Shown in pieces: positions 1 to 6,406 of a DNA stretch of 6,437 nt. Each line of letters begins with the position of its first letter. Within the stretch, counting starts at the first letter, position 1. Source of the DNA: an uncultured Veillonella sp. (GTDB taxonomy: Bacteria > Bacillota_C > Negativicutes > Veillonellales > Veillonellaceae); assembly GCA_900765235.1 (NCBI GenBank), contig CAAFRK010000093.1, positions 1-6,437 on the forward strand. Reading direction: 5' to 3'. Position numbers and translations under genes: made by a program. The notes beneath the pieces were generated by a model that worked only from the letters and a program-made list of their open reading frames with translations, ran no database searches and was not told where the DNA came from.

Positions 1-1007
1 GCCATAAACATTTCAATTTCCCCTATCAAATCATGAGCACTTAACATTTGATCAACGATCATATGAGCAGCCCCTTCTTGAACAAAGATACGGGCATTAT
101 ATGTTTGATGATCTTCCGCTGCATATGGATATGGTACCAACACAGATGGAATACCACGAACCGCCAGCTCAGCAAGACCGATAGCACCAGATCTAAAGAC
201 TGCTAAATCAGCTGCTGCCAAAGCTTTTGGCATATCATGTAGATATGGCAGAATCACTGAAGAATCACCTAAACCATCACCATCGGTAATACCAAGCTGA
301 GATAACACAGATTTGTATTCTCCGTCCCCTGTAATATGGATTAATTTGATTCCTTTTATTCCTTGAAAATGCTTATGTACATCAATCATAGCATTATTGA
401 TAGTTCGCGCCCCCCGAGAACCACCTGCTATAAGAACTGTAAACGTGTCATCACTTAAATTAAAATAATTACGTCCATCAGCTCTAGTATCGACTAATAC
501 ATCAGGTCGTACTGGGTTGCCAGTATACACTACGCGTTTCGCCTTTGAAAAAGATGCTTCTGCATCCTTGTAGCCCACGGCTACTACATCGACGAAGCGG
601 CTTAGAATTTTATTTGTAATACCTGCAATGACATTTTGTTCCTGTATCAACGTTGGAATGTTGCGCAATGCTGCAGCCATGAGAATAGGACCACAGACAT
701 AACCACCAGTACCAATAACTACATCCGGCTTAAAGTTAGAAATGATTGTATTGGCTTTCACAAGAGAGAAAGCAGTCTTACCTAACGTCACCAACGTACC
801 AAAAGATAATTTACGTTGCAAACCTTGTACGGGTAATGTAGTGAACTCAATGCCTTCTTTAGGCACTAAGGTTGCCTCTAAGCCCTTTTCAGTTCCTACA
901 TATAAAACCTGTGCATCAGGATTCTGCTTCATAATTTCCTTATATATAGTTATTGCTGGATATATATGTCCACCGGTGCCACCACCTGAAATAATGATAC
1001 GTTTCAT
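1..1007 (-). CDS. murG: MurG, lipid II synthase (C-terminus cut by window edge)
   Basis: This is UDP-N-acetylglucosamine--N-acetylmuramyl-(pentapeptide) pyrophosphoryl-undecaprenol N-acetylglucosamine transferase. It is a GT-B glycosyltransferase at the inner face of the membrane that adds GlcNAc to lipid I to give lipid II. My translation gives 335 complete residues starting MKRIIISGGGTGGHIYPAI. Visible motifs are the N-terminal glycine-rich loop GGGTGGH (residues 8-14), QEQN (122-125), GNPVR (163-167), the second glycine loop GGSRGA (195-200), the UDP-GlcNAc-binding segment FRSGAIGLAE (271-280) and DHQTYNA (299-305). MurG proteins are usually about 350-370 residues, so roughly the last 20-35 residues lie beyond the left edge. 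The ATG overlaps the murD stop codon as TAATG, and a strong Shine-Dalgarno lies nine bases upstream, so murG is translationally coupled to murD. One oddity is a glycine in the RSGA-loop where the family usually has threonine. Confidence 0.96.
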   Translation of the reverse strand, partial: MKRIIISGGGTGGHIYPAITIYKEIMKQNPDAQVLYVGTEKGLEATLVPKEGIEFTTLPVQGLQRKLSFGTLVTLGKTAFSLVKANTIISNFKPDVVIGTGGYVCGPILMAAALRNIPTLIQEQNVIAGITNKILSRFVDVVAVGYKDAEASFSKAKRVVYTGNPVRPDVLVDTRADGRNYFNLSDDTFTVLIAGGSRGARTINNAMIDVHKHFQGIKGIKLIHITGDGEYKSVLSQLGITDGDGLGDSSVILPYLHDMPKALAAADLAVFRSGAIGLAELAVRGIPSVLVPYPYAAEDHQTYNARIFVQEGAAHMIVDQMLSAHDLIGEIEMFM

Positions 1008-2377
1008 TAATGGTGTCTCCCTTCTTGCAACATATGAACACAATTTTTAAAATCATCGCCACGTTCTTCAAAACAGCTGTACCAATCAAAGCTTGAACAA
1101 GCTGGTGATAATAATACAATATCACCTTGGTTAGCCAATTTATAACCTTGTTCAACAGCATCTTTCATAGATGAAGATCTGTAAATAGGCTGAACGCCAG
1201 CCTCTTTTGCAGCAGCTTCAAATCGGTCCGCCGCTTCCCCCATAAAGATAACAGCTTTTGTATGATCTTTAACAAGCTGCATAAAATCTTCTAATGGAGT
1301 CATTTTATCATGACCACCAGCTAATAAAATAACTGATTGATCAAAGGATTCTAATGCTTTTACAACCGAGTCAACATTAGTAGCTTTAGAGTCATTATAG
1401 AATGTAACGCCATCAATCGTTTTAACTCGTTCTAATCGATGTTCAACACCATGGAACTCGCTAATAATGCGATGGATAGTTTCTACGGGCACACCTAACG
1501 CATAGGTTAAAGCGATAACAGTTAAAATATTTTCAATATTATGACTACCTGGAATATGGATATCATCGCTTCCAATAACAGGCTTTGCCTTACCATCCTT
1601 TGTTACATAACATTGCCCTTTATCATAGTAAGCACCATTTGGTACCACTTGATGTTGACTAATTTTAAGGATATGGCTAGGCACACGATGTTCCATATCT
1701 GCCACAATTGGATCATCAATATTAAGCACCATAAAATCTGTACTTAATTGATTTTCAAAGATTCGTTCCTTTGCAGCAATATAATTTTCCATCGTCTTGT
1801 GACGAGCTAAATGATCTGGTGTAATATTGAGCATAATAGCACCAATCGGTCTAAAATGCTTAATTGTTTCTAATTGATAGCTAGATAGTTCAGCTACCAA
1901 GAAACCATCTGTTGGCATGGAATAGGCAACTTCACTGAGGGAATCCCCTATATTACCACCAACGCGAACTGGTTTTCCAGTTCCTTCCAATACCTTAGTT
2001 AATAATGTTGTAGTTGTAGTCTTACCATTTGTACCGGTAACAGCTACAATTGGAGATTTAGATAACTCATAAGCTACTTCAACTTCACTAACTACATCAA
2101 TCCCACGCGCTTGAGCAGCTTTTACAATGGGAATATCTAGAGAAATACCTGGAGAAATAACAATGCGATCCACGCCATCAAGCAAGGATTCATCTTGTCT
2201 ACCTGTAATAATATCTACACCTGCTGATACAAGTCTTTTTTCCTCATCTGCAGGCAGTGTAACAGGCTTATAATCATTTAACACTACATGGGCCCCAACT
2301 TGAGCTAACACCCAAGATGCGCCTATACCGCTGGCACCAGCGCCAAGAACAAGTATATGTTTATCTCCGTATTCCAT
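1007..2377 (-). CDS. murD: MurD, UDP-N-acetylmuramoyl-L-alanine--D-glutamate ligase
   Basis: This cytoplasmic ATP-dependent Mur ligase adds D-glutamate to UDP-MurNAc-L-Ala. At 456 residues it is of normal length. The N-terminal Rossmann-like domain that binds the UDP moiety starts with the glycine-rich LGAGASGIG (11-19). The central ATPase domain has the P-loop GTNGKTTTT (115-123), ELSSYQL (163-169), NITPDHL (184-190) and the probable carbamylated lysine K203 in AAKERIF. The C-terminal domain has HRLE (313-316), the NDSKATN signature (328-334) and SPACSSFD (424-431), which is typical of MurD and separates it from MurE and MurF. The start is ATG, with a modest AGGTG Shine-Dalgarno six bases upstream. 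An 84-base spacer separates it from mraY upstream, while its stop codon overlaps the murG start by one base. ftsW, which often lies between murD and murG, is absent. Confidence 0.98.
   Translation of the reverse strand: MEYGDKHILVLGAGASGIGASWVLAQVGAHVVLNDYKPVTLPADEEKRLVSAGVDIITGRQDESLLDGVDRIVISPGISLDIPIVKAAQARGIDVVSEVEVAYELSKSPIVAVTGTNGKTTTTTLLTKVLEGTGKPVRVGGNIGDSLSEVAYSMPTDGFLVAELSSYQLETIKHFRPIGAIMLNITPDHLARHKTMENYIAAKERIFENQLSTDFMVLNIDDPIVADMEHRVPSHILKISQHQVVPNGAYYDKGQCYVTKDGKAKPVIGSDDIHIPGSHNIENILTVIALTYALGVPVETIHRIISEFHGVEHRLERVKTIDGVTFYNDSKATNVDSVVKALESFDQSVILLAGGHDKMTPLEDFMQLVKDHTKAVIFMGEAADRFEAAAKEAGVQPIYRSSSMKDAVEQGYKLANQGDIVLLSPACSSFDWYSCFEERGDDFKNCVHMLQEGRHH
1017..1023 (-). promoter_or_regulatory. 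murG ribosome binding site inside the end of murD
   Basis: AAGGGAG on the minus strand is formed by the murD codons for E-G-R four residues before its stop. It ends nine bases before the murG ATG, which shares a base with the murD stop codon. This arrangement points to translational coupling or reinitiation. Confidence 0.8.
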
Positions 2378-2383
2378 CTATAT

Positions 2384-2388
2384 CACCT
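2384..2388 (-). promoter_or_regulatory. murD ribosome binding site
   Basis: AGGTG on the minus strand lies six bases before the murD ATG. It is the weakest Shine-Dalgarno in the window. The start agrees with the usual MurD N-terminus, which runs directly into the glycine-rich loop. Confidence 0.6.
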
Positions 2389-2401
2389 AAATTATCAACA
2401 A

Positions 2402-2439
2402 AAATAATGTATTCCTATCTTATAAGCATACCATTATTT
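2402..2439 (-). other. AT-rich imperfect stem-loop between mraY and murD
   Basis: On the minus strand AAATAATG-G-TAT (2439-2428) pairs with ATACATTATTT (2412-2402), giving eleven base pairs with one bulged G. The loop of about 15 bases contains the palindrome CTTATAAG. The 3' arm runs into further T residues (to 2400), then G. The stem is nearly all A-U, so it would be weak as a terminator; attenuation or an operator-like site are alternatives. The repeat itself is seen directly; function is inference. Confidence 0.35.
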
Positions 2440-2453
2440 GCGGCTTCCGTTAA
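2425..2453 (-). promoter_or_regulatory. Weak candidate promoter for murD-murG
   Basis: On the minus strand TTAACG (2453-2448) and TATGCT (2430-2425) are separated by 17 bases. Each matches the sigma-70 consensus at four of six positions, and they lie upstream of murD inside the mraY-murD spacer. Such matches are common by chance in AT-rich DNA. It is listed only because the spacer is unusually long for this cluster and could hold an internal promoter. Confidence 0.2.
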
Positions 2454-2461
2454 GTATTATC

Positions 2462-3448
2462 TTACAAAGTTATAGTCGCTAAAACGACGCCAACAACAGC
2501 TAATACAGCGCCACCAAACCAGAAGCGATTAACAACAGTTTGTTCAGCCCAACCAGACAACTCAAAATGATGGTGAATTGGGCTCATTTTAAATACGCGT
2601 ACACCACGAGTTTTAAAGGATATAACTTGAATAATAACGGACAATGCTTCCATAACAAAAATGCCACCAATTACAACGAGTAGCAATTCTGTTTTAGTCA
2701 AAATAGCCATAGCTGCAAAAGCACCACCTAAAGCTAAGGATCCAGTATCCCCCATGAACACCTTCGCAGGGTTTACATTGTATACCAAGAAACCAAGGCA
2801 AACAGCGGCCACAATGGCACCAAAGTAAGCAACGCTTTCAGCACCAATAGAATTTGTTGTAGATGCAGCCATAAGACCAATCACGGAGAAAGCAATGGCA
2901 GCTACAGCAGAGGTACCACTAGCTAATCCATCAAGACCATCTGTAAGATTTACTGCGTTTGTAGCACCTACGATAATTAAAAACGCCAAAACATAATAAG
3001 CCCAACCTAGTTGAAGATGTACATCTGCTACAGGAATCCACAATGTGGTAGGAATAACCATAATTTCAGTAATACAGTAACAGAATATGGCCGCCAAAAT
3101 AAATTGACCTAGCAATTTTTGCTTAGCTGTTAAGCCAAGATTACGTTTTTTAACGGCTTTTACAAAGTCATCAAAGAATCCCAATAAACAATGGCCCAAT
3201 GTTAAAAACAATAACATGCCTGTACCTACATTCCATGGTGCGAAAATAGCAACACCAAGAACAAGGGCGATCATCATGAAAGCCCCCCCCATTGTTGGCG
3301 TACCCGCTTTCGCTTGATGACTTTCTGGACCTTCTTCACGAATACTTTGTTGTGCGTGTAAAGAACGCAACATAGGAATAGCAATTTTACCTAGCACTAC
3401 TGTAATGATAAAGGTCACTACAAAGGCTAATAGAATATGATATATCAT
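2462..3448 (-). CDS. mraY: MraY, phospho-N-acetylmuramoyl-pentapeptide-transferase
   Basis: This integral membrane enzyme transfers phospho-MurNAc-pentapeptide from the UDP precursor to undecaprenyl phosphate, giving lipid I. The protein has 328 residues, normal for the family, and many hydrophobic segments consistent with the usual ten membrane helices. Family motifs are all present: GTPTMGG (49-55), the aspartate pair DD at 93-94 in FFDDFVK, NLTDGLDG (167-174, with D170 and D173), MGDTGS (232-237) and the histidine cluster in SPIHHHFE (289-296). The start is ATG with AGAGGG five bases upstream. The gene is flanked by two non-coding spacers (58 and 84 bases), each with an inverted repeat, unlike the tightly packed murE-murF and murD-murG pairs. 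The coding strand has a run of eight G at the codons for M54-G55 and their neighbours, which is unusual for this AT-leaning sequence. Confidence 0.98.
   Translation of the reverse strand: MIYHILLAFVVTFIITVVLGKIAIPMLRSLHAQQSIREEGPESHQAKAGTPTMGGAFMMIALVLGVAIFAPWNVGTGMLLFLTLGHCLLGFFDDFVKAVKKRNLGLTAKQKLLGQFILAAIFCYCITEIMVIPTTLWIPVADVHLQLGWAYYVLAFLIIVGATNAVNLTDGLDGLASGTSAVAAIAFSVIGLMAASTTNSIGAESVAYFGAIVAAVCLGFLVYNVNPAKVFMGDTGSLALGGAFAAMAILTKTELLLVVIGGIFVMEALSVIIQVISFKTRGVRVFKMSPIHHHFELSGWAEQTVVNRFWFGGAVLAVVGVVLATITL
3283..3290 (-). repeat. Run of eight G in the mraY coding strand
   Basis: The plus strand shows eight consecutive C, hence eight G in the mraY coding strand. It is spelled by the end of the ATG for M54, two GGG glycine codons and the first base of the next GCT. 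The glycines belong to the conserved GTPTMGG motif. The reading frame is intact here. Mononucleotide runs of this length are prone to slippage in replication and to sequencing error. Confidence 0.95.
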
Positions 3449-3453
3449 ATGAA

Positions 3454-3459
3454 CCCTCT
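3454..3459 (-). promoter_or_regulatory. mraY ribosome binding site
   Basis: AGAGGG on the minus strand lies five bases before the mraY ATG. It is weaker and closer than the sites of murE, murF and murG. It is the only plausible Shine-Dalgarno near this start, and translation begins where MraY homology normally begins. Confidence 0.65.
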
Positions 3460-3478
3460 ACTCATTAATAAACAGATG

Positions 3479-3500
3479 ACGGCTAGATATAACTAGCCGT
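3479..3500 (-). other. Perfect 8-bp stem-loop between murF and mraY
   Basis: The arms ACGGCTAG (3479-3486) and CTAGCCGT (3493-3500) are exact inverted repeats around a six-base AT-only loop. The structure lies a few bases after the murF stop codon, in the 58-base spacer. In the transcribed direction it is followed by CATCTGTTTATT, which lacks an immediate U run, so full rho-independent termination is doubtful. In the plus direction AACCTTTTATT follows, slightly more terminator-like, but no plus-strand gene needs it. Partial attenuation, mRNA stabilisation or RNase cleavage are possible roles. Confidence 0.55.
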
Positions 3501-3506
3501 AACCTT

Positions 3507-4865
3507 TTATTCTCGATCTTTTAATTCTTCAACAACCCGTTCCATTCGCAAGCCTCGGGAACCTTTGACAAGGATAACATCCCCTTTTTCACGAATATCG
3601 CTATAGGCATTAGCCATTTCCAAATGGCTATTACAACGGAATGTAGTTAAGCCTGCTTTTTTTGCTTCTTTAGCTATAAAAGCAGCTGCATCACCGAAGG
3701 TGAATACTACACTATAGCCTTCTTCAGCAAGCAATTGACCAATTTCACGATGCGCTTGTTCAGTATAATCACCAAGCTCAAGCATATCACCAAGCATAGC
3801 GATTTTACGTTTACCTTCTAGTTGACCTAATGCTTTAATCGCTTCAGCCATAGAGGAAGGATTCGCATTATATGCATCATTTAAGATAACAATATCTTCA
3901 AATGGTACGATTTCTTGGCGCATAGGAGTGCCGGTAAACTCGCTTAAGCCTTTGCGAATGGTATTGGATTTAATCCCCAAAACACGACCAGCTACAATTG
4001 CTGCCAATGCATCATATACATTGTGTTCACCAATCATAGGTAAGAAGATATCGAAGACTTCGTCATAACATTTGCAAGTAAACTTAATACCGTCTTTTTT
4101 ATAACGCAAATGACTGCCAATACATGTGGCATTACGTTCGATACCATAGGTAATAGGTTTACCTTTAGCAAGGCTATACATAGCCTTAACATATGGATCA
4201 TCTTCATTAAGAATAGCCACACTATTTTCAGGCAAACAACGAATTAATTCACCTTTAGCTTGTGCAATGGCTTCACGAGAGCCTAACAACTCAATATGGC
4301 TAGTACCAACATTGGTAATAATGCCCATAGTTGGTTCTGCAATCAACGCAAGCTCCTCGATTTGACCAAGGCCACGCATGCCCATTTCAACAACACAAGC
4401 TTGATGTTCTGCAGTTAAACGCAACAATGTTTTTGGCAAACCAATTTCATTGTTAAAGTTTTTCTCAGTTTTCAAAACATTAAATTCGGTACCGAGTACA
4501 GCAGCTACCATTTCCTTTGTTGTAGTTTTACCAGAAGAACCAGTAATAGCGACTACAGGGATATCAAAGCGACGACGATGGTAACGTGCTAAATTTTGAT
4601 ACGCTACCAATGTATTATCTACTTCAATACATACAATGCCGTCCACTGCACGGCCTTTTTCTACGATTGCACCAGTAGCGCCCTTTTCGATAGCTGTATT
4701 AATAAAATCATGACCATCAAAGGTATCGCCTTTTAAGGCTACAAATAAAAAGCCTGATTCAATCGTTCTTGTATCAGTAGATACATCTAAAAACTTAATA
4801 ATGTCGGTATGTGTACTCGTCCCTTGTGTGGCTTCTACCACTTGAGACAATGTAAATTCTGCCAT
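3507..4865 (-). CDS. murF: MurF, UDP-N-acetylmuramoyl-tripeptide--D-alanyl-D-alanine ligase
   Basis: This cytoplasmic ATP-dependent Mur ligase adds the D-Ala-D-Ala dipeptide to UDP-MurNAc-tripeptide, producing the MraY substrate. From the chosen start MAEFTLSQVV it has 452 residues, normal for MurF. Motifs are STDTR (29-33), the P-loop TGSSGKTTTK (108-117, the SSGK form common in MurF), NFNNEIG (136-142), NVGTSH (185-190), the lysine K204 in AQAKGE, GEHNVYDALAA (279-289), NDAYNANPSSM (329-339), LGDMLELG (358-365) and VKGSRGLRME (433-442). DAYNANP and KGSRG are characteristic of MurF. The frame stays open 15 codons further upstream inside murE, but the ATG at 4865 has a well-placed AAGGAG and begins where MurF homology begins. 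It starts one base after the murE stop codon, so the two genes are almost certainly cotranscribed and translationally coupled. Confidence 0.97.
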   Translation of the reverse strand: MAEFTLSQVVEATQGTSTHTDIIKFLDVSTDTRTIESGFLFVALKGDTFDGHDFINTAIEKGATGAIVEKGRAVDGIVCIEVDNTLVAYQNLARYHRRRFDIPVVAITGSSGKTTTKEMVAAVLGTEFNVLKTEKNFNNEIGLPKTLLRLTAEHQACVVEMGMRGLGQIEELALIAEPTMGIITNVGTSHIELLGSREAIAQAKGELIRCLPENSVAILNEDDPYVKAMYSLAKGKPITYGIERNATCIGSHLRYKKDGIKFTCKCYDEVFDIFLPMIGEHNVYDALAAIVAGRVLGIKSNTIRKGLSEFTGTPMRQEIVPFEDIVILNDAYNANPSSMAEAIKALGQLEGKRKIAMLGDMLELGDYTEQAHREIGQLLAEEGYSVVFTFGDAAAFIAKEAKKAGLTTFRCNSHLEMANAYSDIREKGDVILVKGSRGLRMERVVEELKDRE

Positions 4866-4866
4866 A

Positions 4867-6351
4867 TTAGATCTCCTTGAGGGCTGCTCGCGCCTCTTCA
4901 CGATCATCAAAATGAATCGTTTTATCCTTTAAGATTTGGTAATCCTCATGCCCCTTACCTGCAATTAGTACAATATCCCCAGGTTTTGCATTTTGTATTG
5001 CATGTTGAATCGCTTCCCGACGATCAACGATAACTTCATAGTGAGAGCCTTCACGAAGGCCTTCTTTAACGCCTACCTCTACATCTTTCACAATTTGCAC
5101 AGGATCTTCTGTGCGAGGATTGTCAGATGTAACATATACTACATCGCCATATTGTGCAGCAATACGGCCCATAATAGGACGTTTTGTAGCATCTCGGTCA
5201 CCACCACAACCAAAGACTACAATAATGCGATTTTCTTGAATAGCTTTTGCAGTTTGCAAAATATTTTCTAACCCATCTGGTGTATGTGCATAGTCTACAA
5301 CAACTGCAAATGGTTGCCCTTCTTCAATAAGCTCAAAACGGCCAGGCACAGCGCTAAATGTTTTCAACGCCTTATCGATATCTTCCATCGAGATACCTTC
5401 TAATAAACAAGCGCCAATAGCAGCCAATGTATTATATACATTAAACAAACCAGTTGTATTCATAGCCACTGTATAGTCATTGCCATCATAGGATACAGTA
5501 TAACGGCTAGATTTAGGCGTCATTTCAACATCATGAGCATTTAACGACCCTTTACCATCAATACTGTACGTAATGATAGGCGCCGTTGTTTTTTCAATTA
5601 CACGATGACCATACTCGTCATCGATATTGATGATAGCCCCTTTACCAGATTTAGTTTGGTTCGGCGCGCTAACTTGTTCAAATAATTTACACTTAGCTGC
5701 CAAATAATTTTCAAAGGTCTTGTGAAAGTCCAAATGATCTTGTGTTAAGTTCGTGAATACTGCTGTATCATATTCAACACCAGAAACCCGACCTAATGCT
5801 AACGCATGGGAAGATACTTCCATGACACAATGGGTAACACCTTCTTCTACCATTTGATGAAGAATATGTTGTAAATCTACTACATCAGGCGTTGTATTAT
5901 GAATTGGATAGGATGTATCACCAATCATAATATGAACGGTACCAATAACGCCTACTTTATGGCCTTGACCTTTCAAAATATGACGAATCATATGAGTTGT
6001 AGTCGTTTTACCATTAGTACCAGTAACACCGATCATACGCATAGAATTGGCTGGATAATCAAAGAAATATGGCACACAAGCCATCATAGCTTTTCGAGTA
6101 TCCTCTACAGTGATAACACAAACATCACCACATACCTCTACCGGTTTAGATACAAGTACTGCTACAGCACCAGCTTCAACAGCTTTATTTACATAATTAT
6201 GACCATCTACAGTGGCACCATCTAATGCAATAAATAAGCTACCTGCTTTTACTGCACGAGAATCAGCCGTAATATCTAAGACCTCAACAGCTGTATTGCC
6301 TTCTACATGCGGTGTTTGCAAAGTTTTTACTATATCTTGTAATTGTTTCAT
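4867..6351 (-). CDS. murE: MurE, UDP-N-acetylmuramoyl-L-alanyl-D-glutamate--meso-diaminopimelate ligase
   Basis: This cytoplasmic ATP-dependent Mur ligase adds the third residue of the stem peptide. The start chosen here (MKQLQDIVKT) gives 494 residues, typical for MurE. The N-terminal UDP-binding domain contains ITADSRAVKAGSLF (27-40). The ATPase domain has the P-loop GTNGKTTTT (111-119), NTTPD (152-156), EVSSHAL (178-184), LTQDHLDFH (202-210) and the probable carbamylated lysine K220 in AAKCKLF. The C-terminal domain has DYAHTPDGL (353-361), GCGGDRD (381-387), SDNPRTEDP (409-417) and GKGHED (465-470). The DNPR tetrapeptide (410-413) is the known signature of enzymes using meso-diaminopimelate rather than lysine. 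The ATG at 6351 is preferred over an in-frame TTG at 6357, because AAAGGAG lies seven bases from the ATG but only about one base from the TTG. Its last codons carry the murF Shine-Dalgarno. Confidence 0.98.
   Translation of the reverse strand: MKQLQDIVKTLQTPHVEGNTAVEVLDITADSRAVKAGSLFIALDGATVDGHNYVNKAVEAGAVAVLVSKPVEVCGDVCVITVEDTRKAMMACVPYFFDYPANSMRMIGVTGTNGKTTTTHMIRHILKGQGHKVGVIGTVHIMIGDTSYPIHNTTPDVVDLQHILHQMVEEGVTHCVMEVSSHALALGRVSGVEYDTAVFTNLTQDHLDFHKTFENYLAAKCKLFEQVSAPNQTKSGKGAIINIDDEYGHRVIEKTTAPIITYSIDGKGSLNAHDVEMTPKSSRYTVSYDGNDYTVAMNTTGLFNVYNTLAAIGACLLEGISMEDIDKALKTFSAVPGRFELIEEGQPFAVVVDYAHTPDGLENILQTAKAIQENRIIVVFGCGGDRDATKRPIMGRIAAQYGDVVYVTSDNPRTEDPVQIVKDVEVGVKEGLREGSHYEVIVDRREAIQHAIQNAKPGDIVLIAGKGHEDYQILKDKTIHFDDREEARAALKEI
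4873..4878 (-). promoter_or_regulatory. murF ribosome binding site inside the end of murE
   Basis: AAGGAG on the minus strand is formed by the murE codons for lysine and glutamate just before its last residue and stop codon. It lies seven bases from the ATG at 4865. It fixes the murF start and excludes the 15-codon upstream extension of the open frame. Its place inside murE suggests that ribosomes finishing murE readily start murF. Confidence 0.85.
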
Positions 6352-6358
6352 ATACAAT

Positions 6359-6365
6359 CTCCTTT
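6359..6365 (-). promoter_or_regulatory. murE ribosome binding site (decides the start)
   Basis: AAAGGAG on the minus strand ends seven bases before the ATG at 6351. This is good spacing and excludes the nearby TTG at 6357 as the main start. The five bases AAAGG could also pair with CCTTT at 6376-6372 across a six-base loop, which would partly hide this site; that stem is short and may not matter. Confidence 0.8.
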
Positions 6366-6377
6366 ACACGCAAAGGA

Positions 6378-6400
6378 AAGCAGCCCAATACGAGCTGCTT
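6378..6400 (-). other. Stem-loop in the murE leader
   Basis: On the minus strand AAGCAGC (6400-6394) pairs perfectly with GCTGCTT (6384-6378) around a nine-base loop, and one flanking G-U pair is possible. The sequence after it is TTCCTTTGCG, with no clean run of U, so it is a poor intrinsic terminator. It could be an attenuator, an RNA-stabilising end or a processing site between the upstream gene and murE. The inverted repeat is seen directly; any function is inference. Confidence 0.4.
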
Positions 6401-6406
6401 CGCCTG

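Noticed and set aside
742..1050. Plus-strand open frame of about 100 codons opposite murG
   Set aside because: It is antisense to strongly conserved murG coding sequence, has no convincing ribosome binding site and no recognisable domain.
940..1161. Minus-strand short open frame overlapping the murD-murG junction
   Set aside because: It lies out of frame within two well-supported genes and resembles no protein.
2013..2048. Similar P-loop DNA segments in murD and murE (near 2020-2045 and 6010-6030) as a possible repeat
   Set aside because: The similarity comes from the shared Mur ligase ATP-binding motif in paralogous enzymes, not from a repeat element.
4866..4910. N-terminal extension of MurF by 15 residues into murE
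   Set aside because: The extension is basic, unlike MurF N-termini, has no good ribosome binding site and overlaps murE, while the ATG at 4865 has AAGGAG at ideal spacing.
4993..5271. Plus-strand open frame opposite murE
   Set aside because: It is a composition shadow of the murE C-terminal region, with a low-complexity translation and no family resemblance. The similar frame at 5899-6225 is rejected for the same reason.
6352..6357. TTG start for murE giving two extra residues
   Set aside because: The Shine-Dalgarno AAAGGAG is only about one base from this TTG, but seven from the ATG at 6351.
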